From Trochalopteron elliotii (Eukaryota > Chordata > Aves > Passeriformes > Leiothrichidae): a stretch of DNA of 64,000 bases. Below the pieces are notes generated by a model. It made no database searches and was not told where the DNA came from. It saw only the letters and a program-made list of their open reading frames with translations. Numbering within the stretch: the stretch's first letter is position 1; every line of letters starts with the position of its first letter. Of this stretch, positions 44,341-55,202 are shown piece after piece. The stretch lies in NCBI GenBank assembly GCA_024734555.1, contig JANPWX010000202.1, positions 372,001 to 436,000 on the forward strand, read 5' to 3'. Both the position numbers and the translations under genes were made by a program.

Positions 44341-46639
44341 ATCCGTGTGGGAGGGGACACGGGTAGGGAGGTGGGATGATGTTGGGATGGTGGCTGAGGG
44401 TGGGATGGAGATGCTGTAGCAGCACAAGCCAGGGATGAGGACAGAGATTACCCAGACACCTCACAGTTCCATTTGCAAAGGGATGTGACCCCATCCATCA
44501 CTTTCTGAAGCAGATGGAAACGCTTCTCTGGAATATGATGGTTTAGGATTTGGTCCGGAGTGAATCCAGTAAAAGGATGTAACTCTGGGTTAAAACACAC
44601 TCCCAGGAGGAGGGACAGAAGCTGCCCCACTTGCTCCTTGCAGTCCAGGCTCAGCCCTGCAGCCCCCTGAGATGTCCAGGAGATTTGGGGGGACTCAAGA
44701 GGGTTTGATGAGGCTTTGTGGGAATGTTGGACATTTCACAGCAGGCATGGAAGCAAGCTGACTGCACACTGGAGAAAACAACCAGGGGCTGGCCTGTCTG
44801 GGAGCAGAACTCAGGACAAGTGGCGTGGTGTGACAGAGAAAGAGGAATGAAAAACCTTTTGCAAATGAGGTAACAACAAAAAAAATGTGTTTTGGCAGCT
44901 GGATGGGTCTGTGAAGTCCCAGGCAAAATATAGATGGGCTAAAAATTGCTGCCATCCTCAGGGACAGTGCTAATCCAAGATGTGCGTGCAGAGCTAAGGT
45001 TTTTTCCCCCAGGAGCACATTTCTTTTTTTTCCAAGCCACCCATCAGCCTGCACTGGTGCCATCCCTGCACATCCCTGGCGTGTGCAGGAGGGACCAGGG
45101 GAGGTCCTGGGAGCTGCCCTGGCTCTCCATCTCCCTCACACTCCCAGAAACCCTGCACAGACACAGCAAGACCTTGAAAAGCACCCGAGGGCATCCAACT
45201 TGCTTTTCATTAAGGACAACAGAATGAGCACCTGGATGGATCCCTGGGGGGCCACAGGGCTGGGAGTAGAAGGAAGAGCAGGCTCTGGGCTCCAGGGCCA
45301 GAGGAAAAAGCAAACGTTGGGTGGGAAGCCACAGACAGCAGGCTACAAAATGCCAAATGCTGAGCTATTCCAGATTTTTTTTATTTTTTATTAAATATAA
45401 AATAAAAATTGTCATCCCTGCTTGCAAAATCTGGGACCACGAGGTTAAAGAGCATGTTTTATCACTCCCATCTCTTTGAAAGCAAGAGCCTGGAAGCATC
45501 TTCTGAGAGCAGAGTTCACTTTTTCTGAATGTGCTAAGATGACCTTTGTTGCACTAGGCCCAGGAATCACCTACTCACCAGGACTTGGGTCCAGGCAGTC
45601 TTCTGCAGCCAAGGCTGTGCCCTCTTCTGCCTGGAAAACACCTTCTTTTGCTCTGGCAGCAACTCATCTTCCTTCTTGGAGCTGAGCCAATGGGCCGCCA
45701 CAAACACGTGGCCCCAAGACAAAGGAGGAAGAGGCTTGTGTTGGAATGGTTGGACCATTCCCCTGGTTGGCTTCAGTCTGTGCTGCCTGGACACTTCATT
45801 TGTTGTTTCACATCGTGCTGGCAGAGCAGGAGAGCTGATGGTCCCTGCTAGGATGTGGTGTGAGCCCTGGGGACAAGCTACACTACAGCTATGAGTCTAA
45901 AATGAATTTTTTCCCCTTGTCTGCCATCAGTGAAGGATTTTTCTGTGACAAGCTCTTGGGTACTAATAGACCCTCTGGTAGCAGTGGAAGGAGTAGCAGA
46001 GCAATTTCCAGTAGCTCTGGGCAAATTCAGTTTTATTAAAATTAAATAACCACAGGAGCTCGTTCACAAATTTTTGCCAACTGAAGCTCAGAAGACACAA
46101 GGAGGAGACTCCCCAGAAGCTTCCTTCAACCACAGATCCCAAGAGAGGAGGATCCAGCTCTGCTGTGACACCATCCATGCATGGATCCATGGGATTCAAA
46201 TAGAGTCATGTTCATTGCAAATCAAGTTGTCAGGCAGGTCCCCCAGTGTTTCCTTCCCTCCCACAGCAGACTCTCCATGCTGTCATTACTGCAGGCAGCT
46301 CTACCCTTCCCACCTCCTGCTAAAGTCATTAAAGGAGTGCCAAACATGCCAGCACAGACCTGTCACCCTCACCCTGCACCTCCTGGTGCCCTCAAACAAA
46401 TTCCTGCTGCCTTCAGCAGAATTCTATGGATGAGCAGAGAGGAGGAGCCTGGGGAAGGTACTGACAGACTCTTGGATGTTGAGTCCCAGAACAGGGATGT
46501 GCAGCCCACAACCACCAGCTGAAGGAAACACCTGAGGAGCAAATGTGTCCCCCAGAGGTCTCTGCTGTTCACAGGCAGGTGGAAGTGATGCTCCTCTGGC
46601 TATGCTGAGATGTGAAATTCTGCTCTTCTGGAACAGATA
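44341..46639. other. Unassigned non-coding stretch
   Basis: No gene or repeat was recognised. 45376-45410 is a T/A-rich run. The many open frames of 60-122 codons lie on both strands over the same DNA, which points to chance. Confidence 0.38.
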
Positions 46640-46775
46640 ATTTGGGTCACCTTGAGGAAGGTGTTTAATCTCCCCGTGTTTCCATTCCCCAAGTGCAGAA
46701 CAGAAATAGCAGCACTGCCTTCCTTCCAGCAGAGTAAGTGCATTAAAGACTGCGAGGTGATGGGAGTCCTGGAAG
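46640..46775 (+). repeat. Ancient MIR/L2-like fragment
   Basis: The + strand follows the MIR/L2-type 3' consensus: 'gggtcaccttgaggaaggtg', 'tttaatctccccgtgtttcc', 'attccccaagtgcagaacag' and 'aaatagcagcactgcctt', then 'agtgcattaaagactgcgaggtg', close to the amniote 'acattaaagattgtgaggtg' word. It is an old, non-coding copy. Confidence 0.6.
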
Positions 46776-47292
46776 GGCCTCGATGGAAGAGATTCATTTG
46801 GATGCATTTGTTGTGCATTACTCACTCAGCCCTGAGTTTTAATCTTCTTCTCCTCTCCATCATTGTAACCTAAATTTCCTCGAGCCGTCTCACCAGACCT
46901 CAGTCCCAGTTTAATCCCTGCCTCGTTTGAGTGATTTCTGCAATTTCTCCTTTAGCAGATGATGAGCTTTATGCCAGCCCTCATCCCTCCACTCAGTCTA
47001 TCCCAAACCTGCCAGCGCTCCCTCCACAGGGAGTTTATCTGGGAGCTTGTGCAACTTCTGGGGATAATCCCTCTTCTGTTTTTCCAGTCTAGTGACTTGT
47101 GGTTCACTGCCTTTTCCAGACTCATGGTGGGGGCGGTTGGAGGGAAGTTTTCCACAAAAACACCAGCAGCCTGCCACTCCTCTTGGCTCCCTCAGGATGT
47201 TTAGGTCCAGGCAGAGGTGCCTGGGCTCCCCTCGTGCAGGTGGGAGCCCTGTGTTTCACAGAGGGGCAGCTGGCAAGCTGGGCAAGCAGCAG
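46776..47292. other. Unassigned non-coding stretch
   Basis: No gene or repeat was recognised. Frames of up to 81 codons are open without motif. Confidence 0.4.
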
Positions 47293-47426
47293 CATAGAAT
47301 CAGGGAATGGATTGGGTTGGGAGGGGCCTTAAAAATCATCCACCCCATGGACACCTTCCCCTACACCAGGTGGCTCAGAGCCCCATCCAGCCTGGCCTCG
47401 AACAATCCCAGGGGTGGAACACCCGT
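47293..47426 (-). mobile_element. CR1 LINE, 3' tail (antisense)
   Basis: The + strand reads 'catagaatcagggaatggat', 'tgggttgggaggggccttaa', 'aaatcatccaccccatggac', 'cctacaccaggtggctcaga' and 'ccatccagcctggcctcgaac'. That is the CR1 tail in reverse complement, about 135 bp, with part of the 'ttccaacccccctgcc' block deleted. Confidence 0.88.
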
Positions 47427-47589
47427 AATTTCAGTGCCACGTTTGGTTTCTTCTTGGTTTGTTAACTTCCAGCTCTTTTTTAACTGTTTTCTTTTTCCAG
47501 CAGGATTATTTGTTACTCTATTATCAAACAAATCCTGGCTCACATAGGCAGAAATGTGCAGGAGGCATATAATTCCCAATTTATTAGCT

Positions 47590-48095
47590 TGGTTCACATG
47601 ATGTTATAGAGAATTGATTGTAATGCTTAGTGGCATTAGCAGTGCCTTCCTATCATAACGGCGACATTTACTGCCAGGAACACTATTTGTGCAGCAGTTG
47701 TGTTACACCACAAATAATTATATTACTTACATTCAATTTGTATCATTACACATAACACAACTGTGCCTGGTGCACCATCTCATACTTCATTAATGCCCGA
47801 GGCAGAACAGCCTCACATAAATACACTCCTTGGCACTTTTCATTGGAAATTATATTCTACTTATTATTAAAGTGTAGATCAAAAATGACATTTCCTGACT
47901 ATTAAAAATAGAGAAAGAAAAGTCACTGCTGTATTAATAAGGAACACCAAATAAAATTCATTACTCTGAAAACGTTCGCTCTACAAATTTAAGGGGATGC
48001 TGTCAGGTTTGATAAACCCCCAAATATGATGAATCTTATTTTCCTGCATTTCTCTGCAAATTTCCAGCAATTCTGTGTGTCCTTGCCTTGATAAA
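47590..48095. promoter_or_regulatory. Candidate conserved non-coding block
   Basis: About 500 bp of AT-rich, repeat-free sequence lies between two CR1 tails. Motif-like words include 'cacaaataattatattactt' (TAATTA core near 47715-47720), 'gtatcattacacataacac', 'cattaatgcccgaggcag' and 'gctgtattaataaggaac'. Rare CpGs are kept ('aacggcgac', 'aacgttcgc'). All six frames are closed. The texture matches vertebrate conserved enhancers. This is the strongest such block in the window by eye, but untested. Confidence 0.38.
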
Positions 48096-48098
48096 AAG

Positions 48099-48278
48099 CA
48101 CTAGCACAGATTGCCTGGAGATGTTGAGCATGTTACACCCCTGGAATTGTTCAAGGCCAGGCTGGATGAAGCTCTGAGCCACTTGGTCTCATGGAAGGTG
48201 TCCCTGCTCATGGCAGGGTGTTGGAACTGGATTATCTGTAAGGTCCTTTCCAACCCAAACCTTTCCATGATTCTATGA
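48099..48278 (+). mobile_element. CR1 LINE, 3' tail
   Basis: The + strand has 'cactagcacagattgcctgg', 'cacccctggaattgttcaagg', 'ccaggctggatgaagctctg', 'agccacttggtctcatggaag', 'gtgtccctgctcatggcagg', 'gtcctttccaacccaaacc' and a terminal 'ttccatgattctatga'. It is a typical 180-bp 5'-truncated copy. Confidence 0.93.
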
Positions 48279-49836
48279 GGATGTCCCAGGTAGCCTTCCA
48301 AGGGAAGCAGATGGTAACAAATAATATGATGGGACATTTCACCACAGGAACTTTAAGTTTCTTTCACTTTGGAAGTCCTCTGGGTGGGATCTCCAGTGAC
48401 AGGGCACAATTCTTGTCATTTCATGAAAGCTACACAGACACTCTAGAGGAACATGCACACATCTCCTAAAACAAATCAGCAATAAAAAAATGCACCTTGA
48501 CCCACACAGCCAGCCCTTGTTTGAGAAGGTCTCTATCCTCATGAAAATAAATCCACCAGCTGTCAAATTAAAGGATTGTTTTGGGATTTTTTTAAAGCAT
48601 TTAAGGACACATTACATGGCCTGTGCTATGCTGTGGGAAGGGATATCAAAGAGGTTTTTTGTAAAGATGCCAGGAGCTGAGGTCAATTGTCACCCCAGCT
48701 CATGGTGACAAACTCCTGTTTGTGCCAGCCACTGAACAGGGATATCAAAGTCCAATCCCTGCCAAGGATTAAAGGTCAAGTCCACTTAGCCTTGTGAGAC
48801 AGCTGTATCTGGAAGTTTTGGGACAATTCAGACAGCAATGAGGTGGATTTAAATAAATTAGAGACCTTTTAGGCATTTCCAACAAGCAAGAGCATTTTCA
48901 GCTTTCAGTACAGGATGAGGAGAGGAGGGCAGAATGCAGATTGGAAATATTTGCACCTATGATACAAAAGCACACACCAATCACCTTTTTGTGAGACACA
49001 TACAAAGAGACAAGACTTGGCCCATCTCTAACTTAGGACATAGCTAAAAAATAATAGAGATATTTAACGTATTTTTGAAGAACTCTCTAAAACTAATGGC
49101 AGTTGAAAGGCAGATGAAGAAGCTATTTTATCTGGCAAGCTTCCATGCAAAATTTCCTGCTGATGCTGGCTCAGACAGATGGAGATTTGAGAGGAGGGGG
49201 AAGAATAAAGTGCCATAGGGCTTTATTGGATGAGCCTTGAAAGGTTTCTGCAAGCTTCTATCGCAAGGTTTATGAACCTTGTGCTTGTTAACTTCAGTTT
49301 TGCTCAGTGTTTTAACCCTGCTTTATCTCCTGTGGTCCAGATGACACATTTACACATCTTTAGAAAATTTAGTGGGATGTTCTTCAAACAACGTGTGACT
49401 CTGCACCAGGGAGGGCAGAAACTTGATGGTTTTACCTCAATATATAGAAGTTTTCCAATATCGCTGTGGAAAGTTCTTTTCTCTGAAATGTCTACTTTGG
49501 TTACATCATGCAAATTTAGTGCTGGCTGGTGCTTCTGTAAGATGAAGAGTAAGAATAACTCATGAATATTTCATCATTTGTCTCTGCACTGGTCAGAAAT
49601 GGTAATTTGAGCTCCAAACTGTAGAGATTTAGCAAAAAGAGTTGGACACTGAGGATAAAAATAGAAAAAAATGCTTTTGAAGGATTTTTCCTTGCTAGTG
49701 CTGGTATGCAGACAAGTTGCCTAAAGGATATGAAACTGGAATAATCTATTGAGGGCACATATTTGGGTTATGCTTCTGAAGCAATTCTTGATTTGCAGTG
49801 CATTTAAAACTATTTTATTTCCCCTTTTTTCCCCAG
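48279..49836. other. Unassigned non-coding stretch
   Basis: No gene or repeat was recognised. A 111-codon + frame (49230-49565) has no motif I know. 49800-49836 is a pyrimidine-rich run ending in CAG. Confidence 0.38.
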
Positions 49837-50004
49837 AGAAAAACTGAAAGCGCCATGTCACCCAAGATCTCTGGGAAAGTGTCATACAGAAGACAGCCAT
49901 GGTCCTCATCCACCTCAGGCATGATGTGCACCAGCATCTCCCCATCTCCCTCAGGACCTGAGCACTGCCCTGGAAAAGCTGTGAAGGGGAAAGTGTCAAC
50001 AAAG
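49837..50004 (+). other. Possible phase-0 exon
   Basis: A strong acceptor-like tract, 'atttccccttttttccccag', ends at 49836, and 'acaaag|gtgcat' offers a weak donor after 50004. The 168-bp interval is exactly 56 codons and open in frame, beginning RKTESAMSPKISGKVS. The family is not recognised. The minus strand of the same DNA is also open for about 60 codons (including MLVHIMPEVDEDHGC) and has its own acceptor-like 'cactttccccttcacag'. Only one strand at most can be a real exon, and both may be chance. Confidence 0.15.
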
Positions 50005-50133
50005 GTGCATCAGCCTGGATTCTTCTGCATTTATCTTTTGCCTTTGGCTTTTCTAATGTCCATATTGAGCTACCTTGCCCTCTTTCATGCAATTGGCTAT
50101 CCCATGAGAGATTCTAAAAAATTCAAACCCAGT

Positions 50134-50325
50134 ATTCATTGAATCATTGAATCATGGAATGGTTTAGGTTGGAAGGGCCCTTAAAGATCATCTTGTTCCA
50201 ACCCCCTGCCATGGACAGGAGCACCTTTCACTATCCCAGGTTGCTCAGAGCCCCATTCAGCCTAGTCTTGAATGCTTCCAGGGACTGGGCACTCACAGCT
50301 TCTCTGGGCAACCTGTGCCAGTCTT
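50134..50325 (-). mobile_element. CR1 LINE, 3' tail (antisense)
   Basis: The + strand starts with the 8-mer-like 'attcattgaatcattgaatc', then 'atggaatggtttaggttgga', 'agggcccttaaagatcatct', 'ccccctgccatggacaggag', 'atcccaggttgctcagagcc' and 'ttctctgggcaacctgtgcc'. This is the CR1 tail in reverse complement, about 190 bp. It is one of the better preserved tails in the window. Confidence 0.93.
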
Positions 50326-50518
50326 GCTTTCTGTAACCAGTGTGTACTAAAAATTTTGCTTCCACCTTTCTCAAATACTAAGGGATCTGGCCTTGGGCCA
50401 CATTATTTTGGGACTGGGAAATGGCCAAGTTTCTCTGTGTTCCAGCCTAGCACTAGCACTTGAAAAATGAATTATTTTCCCTGTTCTGAGGAATTCAAGT
50501 GTTTACTTTTTCTGAGTT
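50326..50518. other. Spacer between CR1 and T/G tract
   Basis: Ordinary sequence of about 190 bp with no recognised feature. Confidence 0.4.
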
Positions 50519-50757
50519 GTTTTTTTGGTTTTTTGTTTGTTTGTTTTGTGGGGTTTTGGGGGGTTTTGTGGTGGGGTGTGTTTTTGTTTGTTTGTTTTTG
50601 TTTTTTGGGGTTTTTTGTTGTTGTTGGTTTGGTTTGTTTGTTGGGGGGTTTTTTTGGCAGGGGGGTTTTGTTTGGTTTTTTTTTTTGTTTTGGGTTTTTT
50701 TGTTGTTGTTGGTTGATTGGTTGGTTGGTTGGTTGGTTGGTTGGGGTTTTTTTGGAA
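50519..50757 (+). repeat. Long T/G-only low-complexity tract
   Basis: Some 240 bp are made almost only of T and G on the + strand, with gtttg, ggggtttt and finally (ttgg)n repeats near 50710-50740. G runs of four to six (for example 50550-50553, 50558-50563 and 50573-50576) give G-quadruplex potential. Long open frames on both strands, Phe/Gly/Val-rich on one and Lys/Asn/Pro/Thr-rich on the other, are artefacts of composition. Confidence 0.92.
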
Positions 50758-51884
50758 GATGGATGGAAATCGTGTCCTGCTGTTTACTCAGCTCAAGCTC
50801 ACAGAAATATTTTACAGCTCCAAGAAAACAAATGGTTACAATTTTTAAAACTACCATTTCTCCAAATTCCTAACTGGTTCCTTTCTCTGGTGCATTCCTC
50901 CAGCAAGACGAGGGGGACAGACCAGCCATGAGCAAACAAAGCCCCTTTCCCAGTAGCTCAGATGCCAACTCTCCCTGTATTTGGCACCCAGAGCAGGCTG
51001 TCTGCTCTGGACTGAAAGTTGTCTCATCAGACTGGCGTTTCAGCCTTGCCACCTGACATGTTATGACAAGCTTTTAACTTTGGAGCAGCGGTGCATGGAA
51101 ACATGTCACTGCTTTGGGAGCAGCACAGCACAGGCTGCCAGATCCAGCTCCTGCCACAGGGGTGCCAGCCCCTCTGAGCCCCACAGCCACCCCAGCCATG
51201 GCTCCCGGGGTGGGAATGACCTGGGATGCTTCAAATGGCCTAAGCAGACCTGAGGGAAATGTGTGACCTCCAATGAGTAAGAGACTGGGAGGTAAGAAGT
51301 GAAGTTGAGTGATGTTTTTCAAGAAATAGGTGCTTGTGGTTTGCAGGACCAAGGCTGTCCAAGAACTCAAAAAGAGGATGTTGGAACTGAAAACTTCCTA
51401 TTGGCATCAGCTGGTTAACAAGGGACAGCAGGGGCTCTGCTGTTTCATCTGTGCCTATTGCTACTGGTGCTGGAGGGGAAATACAAGAAAATTCTGGAAA
51501 AATTCCCAGAGATGAGTCTACACTTCAGAGGGCTCAGCTGGCAGGAGCAGAGGAGGAGCAGGAGGTGGTGCAGATTTCATGGTCTCAGTGCCTTTTTCTG
51601 TGTTTATCCCCTCACTGCTCTCTATCCATTTAGGCACACCTGAGTGACACCAAAAAAGACTTTTCACAACGAGCTGTCACTGCTTTCCCAGCTGCCCTGT
51701 GCATTGGTGTGGGATTTTTGTGGCTGTGCTGAGCTCCGAGGAGATGGTCACCACTGACAGAGCTGGTTCCTGATGCTGCCAAGCACCCATCCATGCTGAG
51801 CCCATCCTGTTCCCTGCCATTGCTTCATCACCAAAAGGGATTGAGGTGTTGAAAGCAGCCCTTTAACCAGCACTGTGACTCCAG
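50758..51884. other. Unassigned non-coding stretch
   Basis: No gene was recognised. 51110-51230 is GC-rich with overlapping frames. Confidence 0.38.
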
Positions 51885-51946
51885 GGTGCACTTGGGAGAT
51901 GACCCACCATGGTCCCTTCCAACCTTACCCATTCTGTGGTTCTCTG
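51885..51946 (+). mobile_element. CR1 LINE, terminal fragment
   Basis: 'gcacttgggagatgacccac', 'catggtcccttccaacctta' and 'cccattctgtggttctctg' match the end of a + strand CR1 of the kind that terminates in attctgtg 8-mers. Only about 60 bp are clear. Confidence 0.75.
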
Positions 51947-53454
51947 CATTAATGAGCCCTCAGTCCTTCTGAAAACCTGCATTAATTAGCCTGTTTGACA
52001 TTTTAAACAACCTTTGCCTCGACCTGAGAGTACAACTCCAGTAATTACAGCAGGCCAGCACTGAGGGAAAGCAGTGTGACCCGGGCAGTGTCCTACAGCT
52101 GAGACCTCTTCACCCCTGCACCAGAACAGCCTCACCCATGTCTGACCACAATCTGGGAGCTGTCACAGGCCAAATCCAGGCCAGGGAGTGCACTTGGCAC
52201 AAAACCAGCACTGGATGACCCTCAGGCAGGGCTCAGCCCCTGGGCATGTCCAGCACAAACATGTTCCTGAAGATCATGATGGGCTGTGGGGAGCTGTGTG
52301 CTGCAAACTCCTCTACCTGTGTGCAGGCAAGAGAGGAGGGTTGGTCATGGCCAAGTTTCAATGCCCAGCCACAGGAAAAATCTCACTGCCTTGTCACTCC
52401 CTGAATTTTCAGGAAGGAAAAACCCTTAACCCTGCCTGCAGGTAAGGCTTGGCTTTGGAGCTCCTCCTGGGGCAACTCAGGGAATTACTCAGATGGAGTC
52501 AGCTCCAGAGAAACCAGGGCTGATGCCAGCTTGCCTTGCTGGACCATTTCATGGGCAGAGTGGGCAGATAAGATGCTGAAAAAGTAACAACTGGCTCAGC
52601 TGCCACCATCAGCACTGAGAGCATTGGCTGTCCTGGTCTCCCTGCCCCACTCCTTGCTGCTCCTTCCCTCATGCCCTTAGGAGGGAGAGATGCTAACCTT
52701 GCTGGATGGCCTGCATGTCCTTGAATCAGGACAATGGCTGGTGTTACCCAGGAGAAGAGTTCATGCTGACAAAAAGGGAGAAAACCAATTCCTGCTCTCA
52801 GTGCTCCCAAATCCATCCTGCATTGCTGCAACACTGCTGGCTTCCTCACAGCCACTGAGTTATCTTCAGGTTTAATGGCATTGTGAGCTTTTCTGTGGTT
52901 CATTTGTTTTCATTGAATATTCCTTGGGTCTGGTTCAATTTTCCACCAACCTCAGGCCTTGGAGTCTTCTAATGAGGTCAAGAAGCCACTGCAAAATTCA
53001 GAGCAAATGGGGAAAAAGAAACACTGGTGACAGGTCACACTATTTTAAAGAGCAAGAGCCATCCCTCCCTGGCAGGCTGCCCTTTTCTCCCTGTAATCTG
53101 TCCTACAAAGAGGATGGGAGATAACTCAGTGGCAGGTTCCTCCCCTGGACTGATAAAAGGGGGTTTAATTTAGCAATGTGGTCTTGGGACTGCAGCACAA
53201 TATTAGAATAATGACTCCCCTCATGCTCAGTGCGCTCCCAACCCTTATTTATAAACTTTAAAAAAAGGACATGAGGATTCATTTTCCTTTGGATGAAAAA
53301 GAAGAAAAACAGCACATAGGTCTTGAAGTTTCCCTTATTTAATACCCACAAATAGTTTGTCTGATGCACTATCTTCCATTAAAGAAAAAAAAAAAAGAGT
53401 GTGATTTTCCTGAGGTTAGCCTCCTGTTTTCAGAGGAAAAGAAAAAAGAAAAAG
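51947..53454. other. Unassigned non-coding stretch
   Basis: No gene was recognised. A 134-codon minus-strand frame (52499-52903) has no familiar motif. A run of A lies near 53385-53396. Confidence 0.38.
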
Positions 53455-53600
53455 GAAATTATCACCTCTGTAGATGGGAAAGCAGAGGCAGAAAGAGGGC
53501 AAGAGAACTGTTCTGTGGAGCTGGAAAAAGATCACATGGCTGATTATCACAGTAGTAATTTGATCACAAGTCCTGTAACTTTGAGGGCGGACTAGCTAAT
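53455..53600 (-). repeat. Ancient MIR/L2-like fragment
   Basis: On the + strand, 'attatcacctctgtagatgg' matches 'attatccccattttacagatgg'. 'gaaagcagaggcagaaagag' and 'aaaaagatcacatggctgat' match the following 'gaggcacagag' and 'ccaaggtcacacagctag' blocks, and 'acaagtcctgtaact' the next. The order is that of MIR/L2 in reverse complement. Confidence 0.5.
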
Positions 53601-54772
53601 GATGCAATTAGCAAGGAAAATATCCATATTGCTGCTCGAAATGTGCTGGGCAAATCTGCCACTTATTTTGTTATATGTCTGTGTACCTACAGCAGGAGTC
53701 AAGTTTAGAAAAAACCTTTTTGTCTGCCCATATTCTTTGCATTAAAAAAAAAAACCAAAAACAACAAAACACCTTCACTGGCTCTTTCCATAAGCTCCAG
53801 CATTCAGGGCAGTCAAGGATGGACTTTGTTATCATTAGCACAGAAAAAAAAATACATTTTTTATTCTTATTCCCTGAAAGAGAACAACTGGCTCTTTATA
53901 TAAGGTTGTTCTACCTTTCTTTTTGTCAGATTCTCCTTAAAAGCTCCTGCATCCTTTGCCTGGTGTTTCCCACGTTTGCTGGATGCATTGAGCTCTCAGC
54001 AGTAATTACATCCACAAGTTTTCTGTCATTTAGTTATAAATAGGAAAGGCAGGAGACTGTGCCTACCAGAAGGAGCAAGCCTTGGGAAAAGCCTTCGGAA
54101 ATGGGGAAAAGTAAGGAGGGTCTGGATACATGAAAAACCCCCAAAGACCTGAAACCAGAAGCCCCCAGCACAGGGTCCATGGGTGGTTGGTGCTCTGGCA
54201 ATTGACTGAGAAGGGCTCACCAGCAATTCCTGGGAATGGTCTTCTGCATGGGACATATCCATCAGCTTCTCCAACCATACCAATTTTAAGAACCCATTAA
54301 TGTTAGAAATTATTCAAACTGAAGAAAAGACAAACAAAAGTCAACCTTCTGTGTGATTTTGATAGCTCCAATTTCAAAAATGGAAAGGGAGGGGTTTTGT
54401 TAGTGTACAAATCTTCTGCAAAACTTCTTGAGGTCACAGGGCTCCTCCTCTCTGTCTCCTGCAGGATAACTGACTGGAGAGAGGCAAGGAGAGATTTTAT
54501 TTGTCCTGTTTTGCATTTAACCACAATGGGAGGTGGTACAAAGTGATATCTGAAGGGTGGTGGCTCTTGGCTGTGGCTGAAGCTCTGACAGCTGCTAAAC
54601 CCTCCCATCACTGAGGTTTTGAACTGGACCAGGGAAACAAATGTCTGTGTGCTAATCCTGTTAGAGAGTGAGGCTTAGCCTGGGTGTGTCAGCAGGAACC
54701 TCTTCCCCCAGGCCTTGGCAGCACTGATTGCTTAGCCAAAGCTTGCTGCTGTGTACAAAGTATCCCATCACA
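53601..54772. other. Unassigned non-coding stretch
   Basis: An A/C-rich run lies at 53744-53773 and an A run near 53842-53851. No gene or other element was recognised. Confidence 0.38.
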
Positions 54773-54812
54773 GAGACACAGAACATCCTGAGTTGGAAGG
54801 GACTCACAGGTG
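54773..54812 (-). mobile_element. CR1 LINE, terminal fragment (antisense)
   Basis: 'gacacagaacatcctgagtt' followed by 'ggaagggactcacaggt' matches the reverse-complement end of a CR1 subfamily that carries 'atcctgagttggaagggac'. About 40 bp remain. Confidence 0.7.
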
Positions 54813-54894
54813 TAGCAATGTATGTGTATAACAGGCCATTCTGATGCACCAGCCAAACTGGTTGTGAGTAATATTATCAAACCACTTGCAGTTT

Positions 54895-55202
54895 TGTTGT
54901 TAGAGTTCTCAGGAATTCATCAAGGTTACTGAGAAAACAACAGGATCAAAAATAAGAAGAGGGCCTGAGAAAATGTCTGCAAAAAATGTAAAGTCTAAAT
55001 AGGGAAAGAACAACGTGAGGATGGACGCTTGACCAATTGGATGTCCTGAAGGGTCATGAAGAAGCAGATTAGCCAACCCAGAGATGCATGCCCACATGGA
55101 CAGTAGACCTAGAATCTATATCTGGCATATAATGTAAACAATAAATGGCTTCTGGTAGAATCATATTGGTTCAGTTATTCAGTGGCCCATTTCCCCCCTG
55201 CA
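54895..55202 (+). mobile_element. ERVK-like solo LTR candidate
   Basis: The block begins tgttgttagagttctcagga and contains 'agatgcatgcccacatggac' and a TATA-like 'ggcatataatg'. It has AATAAA at 55140-55145 and ends 'tagaatcatattggttcagt' 'tattcagtggcccatttccc' 'ccctgca'. This polyadenylation signal plus 'attggt..gt.att..gtggcccatttcccc..tgca' end is the layout of avian ERVK-type LTRs. No clean 6-bp target duplication was found, so the ends are approximate. No internal coding sequence is attached. Confidence 0.5.

Noticed and set aside
50467..50931. 154-codon frame resembling a multi-pass membrane protein
   Set aside because: The hydrophobic Phe/Gly/Val/Cys composition comes entirely from the T/G low-complexity tract.
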